Shown piece by piece: positions 1 to 11,300 of a DNA stretch of 64,000 nt. This DNA comes from Ornithodoros turicata. Lineage: Eukaryota; Arthropoda; Arachnida; Ixodida; Argasidae. How positions within the stretch are numbered: the stretch's first letter is position 1; every line of letters begins with the position of its first letter. A model generated the notes under the pieces. That model searched no databases. It saw only the letters and a program-made list of their open reading frames with translations, and was not told the DNA's origin. Position numbers and translations under genes: made by a program. The stretch covers positions 32,986,790 to 33,050,789 of the forward strand of contig NC_088206.1 in assembly GCF_037126465.1 (NCBI RefSeq). Direction: 5' to 3'.

Positions 1-69
1 CCGAGTGCAAGGTATGGACAGTGTTTCGTGCTGTAAAGCTGCAAATGGATACCACGTGCATTTTCATAC

Positions 70-155
70 CTTGCGACGTCCATTGAGCCTGCTCCACTCT
101 TGAAGAAGTCTGTGTCTCCCTCAATGTCCCCTCGGAGTATACTTTTCCACGTAGC
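70..155 (-). CDS. ALDH1L1: ALDH1L1 coding exon 8, phosphopantetheine site
   Basis: 86 nt, residues 330-358, encoding ATWKSILRG and then [16 protein letters not shown]. The Ser of GSMD matches the 4'-phosphopantetheine attachment serine of the family (Ser354 in rat, 353 here). The acceptor is TGATCAACAG ending at 156 and the donor GTATGA starts at 69, phase 2. The next exon is outside the window. Confidence 0.9.
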
Positions 156-3100
156 CTGTTGATCACGAGAGAACATAATGCCATGTGATGACAATACTTA
201 TGTACAATCCTCTCCTCCTACAACAGGGAACAGGTGGTCGGCAGTATCGACATGAAGAAATAAAAACCACTGGGGGTGCTGAAAGTACTGAAAGTCAGTT
301 AATTTCAAAACGCGTATCACCGATAATCGACAACACCTTGTAACGGCCGCATGGTGGTTGGAGAGTAAAATTCAAGCCCTTGTATAGTTCACTCATTTTC
401 ACTAAAGACCGTGCTAATTTGCCTCCATTGTTTTCAGACCTTGAGTATTTTATACCGTATCGAATACACGTTTATTCATCTTAGCTTCTGCACTTTTCAA
501 GAGGCGTTTTTGAAATGTTCATACATTTGAGCTGTCTTAGGGAAAGATCACTGTGCTAATCTCTCATTCCCATATACATACGACAAGCAGACTACGACCA
601 ATTCAGCCGATAAGCCCGTCAGCTGGAGCAGAGTGTGAGATCGAATTGTAATGAGAACAAGGAAAAAGAAGGAAGAAATTGACGCATCACCTGACGAATA
701 CTGCTACTCACTGCCTCACAGGTTTTCCTTCCCATCCCTTCACCCAAGAAAGTAAGCTACGTACAATGTTACTCTAACCCCCTGCTTCTCCCTGACGCAT
801 ACGACTCCCCGAAATGTTGCAAGTGCAACCAAGTGCCGTAAGGACGTGGAATATGGAGAGTAAGCTTCGCTTCTGGTCAATCGTGCAACGCAGTGAAAGG
901 ATCTACTGTAGTGAAAAGTTGAATAATATAGCGCAATAACATTACATATACCACTTTTCTACATCTGGGCCACACGCTGCATGACGTTCTTTTCGTGCCC
1001 ATAACTCAATACTTAAAACGAAAAAAAAAACAAAAAAACACCATAGTGTTCCCAGATCGCAGTGATGGTGGTGACGGAACAGCTTGCGTAGTCGCCCAGC
1101 AGCTCATGCGGACAACGTCACGACTAACGCGGGAAGGGGAGGGGGACGCGCGTCCTGGGCAGATTTCGCAGGGAAGTGTGCCGACATTTGCCTTCAAACG
1201 TCTGAACAAAACCTGGGGAAAATATCCAGACAGCACAGCCGGCGCACGGATTCGAACCTGGGTCACTTCCCAGTCTCTGCGTGGAACGCCATGGCATTGG
1301 TGTTGGGATTGGAAAGAAACAAATAAGAGGGAGATATTCAATTAATCACACGGCAAACTTGGCTGCTCCCATAAACAGACCCCCCTCCCCCCACATACAC
1401 ACATACCAAGCATACACAAAAGTAACGGCATACATAAATGTAGGCGTACATACACAAAAGTAACAAACGCCGCTCTGAAACATAGGCCGATGACAAATCA
1501 TTGCTTAGTGTAATGATACTAAAGCAAATCTCCAACCAATGTACAGGACGGGGATACCAGACGTTTCGGAGCCAGTTAGTGTTAGTGCAGTGCAAAATAA
1601 AGCACACGGTCTTAATAGAGTGTCTCCAACGCACTGCTCTGAATAAATCTTACAAGCGCTGACAAGGTAGCATCCCTCTTGTCGTGTGGCCAAGGACCCA
1701 GCACTTTTACAAGGTCAAAGTTTCCAGTCCAGTTTCGAAAGTTCCAAAGCCGAGGTCAAAGTTCCCACGAGGTTGTCCAGTCCATCGGGAACAGATTTCA
1801 TATAGTGGCCCTTTGGGAAGACTGCACACGAACGTGCTCAGTGTCCTCCACGGTTGCACAAAAGTTACAGTTCCCTGAATCAGTCTTCTGTATGGAGGAA
1901 TTGGCGCTCGTACGGGACGCTCAAACGGAACCTGTGCAAGAGTGTCTGGATAGACAGGGGAAGCTTGGACGGAACTGTGATTTTCAGTTCCGGGTCAACT
2001 AGATGGGGCAACGAGGCGTACTTGTCGCCTTGCAGTCATTACTGTCTAGTCATAGTCTGTGTCAGGGACCTCAATATGCCTTGGCGTACGGCACTACATG
2101 GTCTGGAGAGGACAGATGTGCGAGGTCCGCTACTTCATCATCCGCTAAATTCATTCGCCCGTATGCGCGAACGTCCGGGAACGCCCGGAACGCGTGTCCG
2201 GGAATCCGTTACAGTATGTCATGGCCAGTATCCCTGGATTGCTTGCATGGGCGTACCGAGATGGGGCAGGGGGGAGGGGGAGGCGTGCCCTCCACTGGAA
2301 CTTCAAGGTCGCTTGTGAAAATAGTGCTTGGAAATATCGGCGGCTTCTGTCCTGAGGCAACTCCTTCCTACTCTTTGGTCATAGGTCGTTGTGATTATTT
2401 CCAGATACCATAAATAGGAACCTCTGAGCACTCACACAGTGCGCAACATCGGCCTCCAGAAAAAGATGTGGGAGGGAGTGGGGGCTTGCACTCTTGCCCC
2501 CCCCCCCTCGAAGCGCTTTGCCCCCTTTGAAAAAATCCTGGGAACGCCCGTGATCGCTTGTACACAGTCAATGTCGTGAACTGCGGGTACCATATACCCA
2601 TTCCTTAGGAATGATATTATGGATTGTAGTCCAGCCTTTGAATCACTATATATGACCATGAAGTAAGCGACAGCGGAACAAAGACGAAACTCAGTGGACT
2701 GGACCTCAGTGTCGATACTCTGAAGCGAAGCTTATTTAATGACTATGCTGCCCGAACGACGAGCCTTTTTATGTCAGGATAACCTGCTTATCTGTTCAAG
2801 AAGCTGTCTCGATGCTTACACACCTGTCTTTTAATCTCGTGATGTTGATCGTTTCCACTGTCTGCCCAACGTGTTTATCTCTTGAGTGATGCACTGTCTG
2901 GGTTTTGTCGAATTCTGGATTGCAACCACATTTCTACGTGGTCGGCACACTAGGAACCTGTGATATCACCTGCCGAAACTTTGTTCTTATGTTATCTTAG
3001 TCTCACGTTCATAGACATTCCTGTTCACCCGATGTATTTTCTGTCAGCGGGATAGAATACACCACATGGGATCGACGTTTCACGCATTTTTCCCGGTGCC

Positions 3101-5032
3101 TAACACTACATGTAGGCTCGTTTTGTTCTTTAGTTATGTATCCGGTGAGAGATCCCAGTTTCCCTTTCCTGAAGTTCATTCTTGATCTTCTTCAGGTTGA
3201 TGAGATACATTTTATTCCCGTTTTCTACCTCCTTTGTCGACCATATATTATCCTATATATGACCCATAGCGCTGCAGACGGGTACGCAGCCACACATATT
3301 GATACGAGCTAGTAGTGTTGGCGTTGTAGAGGATGCTCCCTGGGACAGCCGTGTCATCCTTCCCTGGAGTGTTAGGGGACAACAGGCCAGGCCAGACGCA
3401 GACCTAACTGCGACCGTCTATCCATCGGTGAAAATAGCTGTCCTGTTGTTGTTAAGAACTGTCTCAGCGCAGCAGATTGCAGTGCTGATCTTCGGTGCAC
3501 ATTACACAGATTACAGGCAGCATAAATGTGCAATGGGGATGCTGGGTCGATCGTGGAGGGATTGCTTTCGGCAAAGCTCAATGATGTGGGGCAATCGCTG
3601 CGAGAAAACGAGAGTGTCAACGCATTACTTTGCGTGCTAGTGGGTGTCTATGGTGCCTCGTGCAGAGACGTATGTAGTGTCGCACTGTTTCTTGCGCTCG
3701 AAAAATGTCTATTGGAAGTTGACTGGCCTCTGCAGTAACTAATACATTAGGAGCTAGGAGCGGCACGAAGCAGAGCTAGGCATACTTTGAGGCTTCTGGC
3801 TGAGATGCTTTGCAGCATCTTCTCAGGTGAGTCCCATCCTATCTAATCCCATGCAGTACGGGTAGATGGTATGCCACCATCTGTGGTATCAGCACTCTAT
3901 GCATGGAGAGTAGGGACCTCGTCGACATTCCCCAGCGGGAGCCCGTTGTATGACGTATAATGTTGACTCGTGCGTCAGCTGTGCCCTTAAGACAATTGAT
4001 GTTAGCAGCCCATGAAAGCTGCGCATCATTAACTATTCCCAAGAATCGGTGATGGGACGCCCTCCTCATCGACTAGTCATTAGGTCTCAGTTGAAAATGT
4101 CTTTTTTTTTCGAGTAAAGCGAAGAAAAACAGTCTTTCCGGCGGACACATCTATGCCCCTTTTGGCTAAAAACACTACACCCTAATGCATTCTGGTGCCG
4201 TTGCTACAAAGCTGGTAATTGTACTCCAGAAGACCATAGACATATGCCGTCGGCGTACATATTAATGTGCACATTTCTGAGCAGATAATATGGTAAACTT
4301 GCCATAACCACGTTGAAAAGCGGTGGGATCAGGACGCTGCCCCCCTGCACTCAGCTTCAGAGATTGTGATGATCACTATCTCCATCTTCAGTATACATAC
4401 AGGGTGTTCAAAATTAAGCTTTCACTAGCACTTTATAAATAGGCGAACAAAAGAAAACTGGTGCTACTTTTTCTGTTCCTTGAGTAAGAAACAGGTGCTA
4501 CATAATTAGCAACACCTGTTTCTTACACAAGTAGCGCAAAGTTATCATCCGGTTTCCTGTCATCGCTGTGTTGGCGTAGCGCTCGTGAAAGCTTAATTTG
4601 TAACTTTACTAACTTTAACTTCACTGGCTTTGTACTGGGCTTTCAGTGAGTGAGTTATCTCACCCTGACGGGAGGAATCACGTGTTACGTGACCTTCTGA
4701 CGCCATCCACTCAAACGTTGCCTGCCTGCGTACTGTTGATGAGGCCCAACAAGGCCGAAACAGCTGTCCAGTACTGGCATGGCGACGTTTGAGTTACAAA
4801 CATATGCTATACGTGCAGCCAAAGAGCTCTGGCTATTTTTTTCTTTTTATACTTCACTGGTTTTGTACTGGGCTTTCAGTGAGTGAGTTATCTCACCCTG
4901 ACGGGAGGAATCACGTGTTACGTGACCTTCTGACGCCATCCACTCAAACGTTGCCTGCCTGCGTACTGTTGATGAGGCCGAACAAGGCCGAAACAGCTGT
5001 CCAGTACTGGCATGGCGACGTTTGAGTTACAA

Positions 5033-5092
<60 letters not shown>

Positions 5093-5268
5093 CTCTTTTG
5101 TCCCGAAGAAGGCGGAGCTTCCGCCGTAACGTAGACATCCTCCCTAACTTTTATGATTTTTAAGTTTTAATAAACCCTTTTTTGTTACTTCCCCTACTTT
5201 CGTCTTCTGTCTCCCATTTATTTCAACTATAATTACGTAGCCGTCCGATCCAACTCCAACTTCTCAAG

Positions 5269-5306
<38 letters not shown>

Positions 5307-8300
5307 GAAATAGCCATTAAAGAAACAAGTAAATAACACTAGAAGTGTTTGAAATTCAAAATTACAGATTAAGATGGCTTCTATGGCTGCAGGCAGAGAA
5401 ACAGATACCCATGGAACGATGTGACAGCACCAGAGGACACGTGTTTCGCCGTGTTTGCGGCTCGTCAGCTCTGGGTAGCTGCGCACTGACAAGCGCAGCT
5501 ACCCAGTTCGGAATTGACAAGCGCAGCTACCCAGAGCTGACGAGCCTGACAAGCTGTATGGGGAAACTGATGGAGAGAATGGTTTTGCATCACCTCGACT
5601 GGTGGCTCGAAAAACAACGTGCATTCCCTCACGAAATGGCTGGATTTCGTCGCCACCGAAGCTACATGGATCTGGACACCATCGGACTTCGATCGTTATA
5701 GTGACGGGGCTCGTTATTTTATTCCCCACATTCTCACCAGCAATGGGGTAGAGTATCGCCCGTGGCGATGAACCTCCCCACTCCCCAAAGCCAAAATAAA
5801 GTTGTTGTTGTTGTTGTAGTTGTAGTTATAAGAGTGGTTTAAACCACCTCGCCCAAGTTGCAGATGCTGTTCAAGAAAGTTATAAGAAATGGAGTTAATC
5901 GTTTCAACATCAACTTTATTTTGAGATTGGCATTTATTTTCACGGGCAACACTCCACTCCATAGGTTTTCCTCCACTCGCATACGCGTAAATGCGATACT
6001 AATGTACAGGTAGTCCTAGTTGTTTGATTAAAAAATTATTAAAAAAGGGCTACGACCACGAAATATGCCTTTGTGGCACGTTCCTGTTTATTTTGTGTGT
6101 GTGTGTATTTCAGCTTGGACAAATTTTTATAAAACAGCCACGAGAGCACGTCATTTTAACAGTTGAGTTCTGCGGTCAGGCGCATATCTTTTCCAAGAAA
6201 GACTAGAATGACTTATAAGGATGACTAGTTAATTAAATTCATTAAATAACTGTTTAATTAGGGCGTCTTGAACAAAAGCCAGATACCGATATGGGAATCT
6301 GTCCTAGTTAAAATCCACACAACGTTTAAAAGTTTTGAAACACGCACGTGTATCAAAATATCCACCTCTGAATTTCGACATGCAAATAGGCCAAAACCGA
6401 AACCGTGGCAACCACGTTTGGGGCGGGGGGGGGGGGGTCTTCACGGTTCGGGATCTGTATATACTTCTGTATGTCAACTGCGCTCGCAACTATATTGTCT
6501 TGGCTCAGAAACCGTATGTTTCTGGAACGTAAAGAGAGGTAAAGGGGAATCATAAAACACGAATATACTTCAAGTACTCAACTCCTTAGGGAAGCGAGAG
6601 TGCTCCGCGCTATTTATTGACTCTACGTTGCACTAGTGTCAGCGCGCTGAGCGGTTAAGCCGTTGAGCTGGAATCGGAATTATAATTGGAAATTAAACAC
6701 AAAAAAATAAATAATACTAAGAAGAAAAATAATAAAAAAGTGCGGAGCAGCCGATCGAGGTCGGTTCACTCTGGAAATTGTAGCACCGACGACTAGCGCC
6801 CCCTTCGAACTCAGCTAAAATTAGAAGTGGGAAGCGCAAGAGCGGACCGGAGCGCGCGCATCTTAAAAGGTCAGTTCGTTTTGATTTTACGTCCTAACCG
6901 ATAGCACAGAACCCCGGTACAATGCCGAAATCCAAAAAGAAGAACCAGAACGACGGCATGATACAGTGCGACAAATGTCTCAGATGGATGTATGTTGAGG
7001 AAACACCATTCAAAACCTACGAGGATGCTCGCCTGTCAAATGACGATTTCGCGTGTCAGGTGTGCAAAAAGTTTGAACAACTAGAGACAACGCTAGAACA
7101 GCAAAGCGAGAATGTGCAGAAGGCAGAAACAAACATCAAACGGCTGGAAGGAAAAGTTGAATTTCTCACCACACAAAACGCGGAACAACAGGCGACAATA
7201 GAACAGCTGACAGTACGTCTGGAAAGCATGGAGCATGAAAATAATACTCTCCGCACCGCGATCAAGAACGCAGAAGAAATCGTACACGACACTCTTGAAA
7301 GCAGCATAGCCACACTTGAGATGTCGTCAAAAAACACGCCCAATACGGAGAATCAGGAGGATGCCCAAAATGGCGAAGCCACTACTGGGGAAGACCGAAC
7401 ACCCACACAAGGTCAGGAAGCCGCGAAAACGGGGCCAAAAGAAAATCGAGGTCAAGGCGACCCCGGAGGAAGCCCAACAAACAGAAGGCAGCAAGCTCGC
7501 GCACCTCTGGCGAACTGCCCGGACGCTTACCTGGAAAAGCGGGTAATACTCATAGGTGATTCTAACTTAAATAGAGTCAAAACACCCCTCTTAAATGAAG
7601 TAGCTAGGGATAGACGGGTGAGCATATATGGAAAACCTGGAGCAAAGGCGGAGGAAATCTTCAGTGATTTGGCCGACTTGCAGCTTGCCCAACAGGACAA
7701 CAACCTGATCATAATCATGGCGGGCCTCAATGACATTTTAAATGGACTGGAACCAGACCAGATCGCCACAACAATTATAACTAAAGCGAAGCATTGGCTC
7801 GAAGACCATCCGGGTCATAAACTAGGGATCTGTTCCATCCCTTTCACCAAAGAGAGAGGACAAGAAGTGCAAAGTAAAACAAGACACGTGAACAGAGAAA
7901 TACAAAGAGCGTGCAGCCAAACCCCACGGATGATGTACCTAAACAGTTACCACCTACTGAAAACTGCTGTAGCGTCGGGTATTGTCGACATACACTTCTC
8001 ACCAGAAGGAAGCGAAATAGTAGCAGCACAACTAGCAGAGGAGATATATGCTTTTTTAGAAATGAGGCCCTACAACAGAGCGACAGCGAGGCCATACCCC
8101 TACAACTGCAACCGCCAAGAGGAAAGAACGTTCTACTACGAACCGACCAGGCGCTTCAGACAGTGGCACCCACGGACATACGGATGGAACCCCTACCGAA
8201 ACCGACCCAAAAGATACTAAGGCAACATCGACAGGGAAGGGGGAACCGGCACCGCAACACGGCTAGTCAATTAGGGATCGCAACGTTAAACATCCAAGGG

Positions 8301-11300
8301 GGAAGCATACTCAAATGGACTGAACTGCAACTGAACGCTAAAGAAGAAAATATAGGAATCTACGCCATCACAGAGACGCACCTAAGAGACCAGGAGAAAC
8401 CGCTCCTAGAAGGAAAATGGGATTGGATTGGCGTAAATAGGCAAAAAGCGGAGAAGAAAGGCGGAGGCATAGGAATGATGTTTAATAAGGAAGATGTAGA
8501 ACTGGTATCAGTAGACAAATGCGTCGAACATATGTGGGCAACATTCAGAGTATTCCGTAAACAAGTAGTTCGTGTCGGAGTTGTCTATATGGCCACAGCA
8601 AACGAGGCACCAGAATGGAACCAGCAAATCAGCCACTGCATAACGCAAGACATCGCCCAGATGAAACAATCACACCCGGAACTACCAATAATGCTGCTTG
8701 GAGATTTTAATTGCCACATAGGAGAACTCGACGGGAAAGAAAACAGATCACAACACCTGAGAGCGATCGTGAAACAACTAAACCTAGACATATTGAACCT
8801 ACACGACAATTGCACAGGCCAAATAACATGGAGTAGAGGAATACAGGAAACGTGCATCGACTACGCTCTAGCCTGCCCACGATGGAAACAAGCCCCATTT
8901 ACGATACACAGCATTAACATTGACGAGGAAAAAAATTTCAGCTGCAACAGCGATCACAACCGAATCAAAATACTGATTACGACTTCTCAAACAAAGACCC
9001 GGCGCAAGCACCTAATGCGAAAGCGGACGCCAAGGTGGAAAACTAATAATCAAGACAATATAGAGAAATTCGCTAACAAACTTGAAGAAGCACTAGCAAC
9101 ATCCATGCCCCCAAACTACGAGGCGTTCATCCAGAAACTCGAAGAATCGGCGAGAACAACTGTTGGAAAAACAAGTAGTGGCGCATCAAAAGGCAAAGCA
9201 AGACCCTGGTGCGACAAAGAGGTGCTGGATTCCATTCGGGAAAGGAAGAGGCTATGCAGAGAATGGAGGAGAGCGAGAAAGAGCAAGACGGATTGCGAGG
9301 CTGAAAAAGAAGCCTACGAAAAACAACAAGAGAAGACAAAGCGATTGGTAGCGGGGAAGTTGGATCAGTATTACAGAGGGATAGAGATAGACATCATGAA
9401 CGGAGGGCGAAAAAACGGCCAAAAATTTTGGAAATATATAAAAGATATGAACAATCAGCGACTGCCAACAAAACCAGAAATCGTACTCTGCGACAACATC
9501 AAGGGGAGAAAAATAAACAAGAAAGAAGAACAGGAGCAATACATGACCCAGTACTTCCAACAACAACAAGAAGACATGCAAGAGCGAATCAGCCCACAAC
9601 ACGATCAAACAGCTCATCCAGCTCACCAACAAAGTGACGCCAGGGTAGAGGAAATAAGCGAAGCTGAACTGGCGAGACATCTAAACAAGTTAATGAGGGG
9701 GAAGGCGACAGGCCCGGACGAGATACCAAACGAATTCTTGAAAGCACTGGAACCACTCTCAAAAGAAGCCCTGCGAAGAATGCTCAATTTTATACTACAA
9801 ACGAAACGGGTACCAAAATCATGGAAACACAGCACAGTAAGGCTACTCTACAAAGGGTAAGGGAAACCCCGGGACGACCTAAAATCTTTTAGACCAATCA
9901 CGTTACAAAGCAACGTTTCCAAACTATTTGCGGCCATCATCAACGAGAGGATAACAAAATGCTGCGATGGTAAGCTAGCCCAGTCCCAAAACGGCTTCCG
10001 ACGCGACAGAAGGGGCAGTGATAACCTTTTCATCGTCACTCAACTGATAGAAATGGCACAAAAGACAGGAGAAGAATTATATCTAGCTTTCCTCGATCTA
10101 GAACAAGGTTACGACGCCGTACCACATAAAGTACTTTGGGGAAAACTACGAAACATGGGACTCCCAGAGGACCTGGTGTCCTTAATAGAAAACATGTACG
10201 CAAACTGCACCACCACGTATCACCTGGAAGACATTAAATCACAAGAGGTCAAACAACTGGTCGGACTCAAACAGGGATGCCCGCTTTCCCCCACGCTCTT
10301 CAACTTATTCCTCGACGAAATGCTGAAAGAACTTGAAGGCAGCAAAAAGGGCATCACCATAACCACACAAGACACCAAAGGCGAAACAACGACAACGTAC
10401 ATATCAACACTCGCATTCGCGGATGACATCCTCCTCCTAGTGAAGACAGCACAGGACTTGCAAAGCATGCTCAACATATGTACCACATTAGCCGAACCGA
10501 ACGGAATGAGATTCAGCCGAGCGAAGACACAGTGGATGAAAATCGGTGGAAGGCGTAAAAATGACGATGTCTTTTGGCTCCAAAACTTTCAAGTTGATCA
10601 TACAAACCAGTACAGGTACCTTGGCGTACTCCTTGAGAACAAACCAAATTATTTGGAAACCCACGAAAAATCAATCCTGGCTAACACGAACAAAAGGAAA
10701 GGCCACGTATGGCACCTTGCCCGGCACTCGTACAACCCGTATAACGTGGGGAAAATCCTCTGGAAGACCGTGGCGGTACCGGCAGCTACGTACGCTAACG
10801 AAGTTCTGTGTTACAGCAACACCACAATGAAAACTCTTGAACGACAGCAGAGAGAAATAGGTAGATGGACCCTAGGAGGGAACTTAGCGACAGCCAACGC
10901 AGCAATTGAAGGAGAAATAGGTTGGTCAAGCTACGAACATCGAGAAGCAAGATCAAAAACACGGTACCTGGGTCGACTAATCCACCTACCAAAAGAGAGA
11001 CACATAAAGAAACTATTCCAACATATTAGGTACCGAGGAATCAAGACCGAATGGATCAAACGCATCAGTAGGATCGACTCAATTTACAGCAAGGGGACGA
11101 GCCGGCAAAAGGCGACGACTGCAATGGAGTGGAACAAGCGGACAGATAAAGAAATGCAGAAAATAAAGATTGACAGATGGAGACAGCGGACCACCAAAAA
11201 GCAAAGCCTAGCCCTGTACAACCAACACAAAGAACAACCGGCCCCTTTCAACTTCTACCGAGGAGATCGCCAGAGCGGCCTGCTGTTTCAAGCCAGGACG

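Larger units (their letters stand above)
4618..5034 (+). repeat. 233-bp-period tandem duplication, Penelope pLTR-like, each unit with a hammerhead-like core
   Basis: Two nearly identical 184-bp copies lie at 4618-4801 and 4851-5034, joined by a 49-bp spacer. Tandem pseudo-LTRs that carry hammerhead motifs are known in Penelope-like elements. Just downstream, 5102-5135 has CCCGAAGAAGGCGG and a GGCGGAGCTTCCGCC hairpin followed by GTAACG, a layout seen in Penelope ends. No reverse transcriptase is attached here. Confidence 0.65.

Noticed and set aside
995..1345. 116-codon ORF and overlapping minus-strand ORF
   Set aside because: Both cross the family 2 SINE; the frame ARIRTWV is the tRNA-like part in translation.
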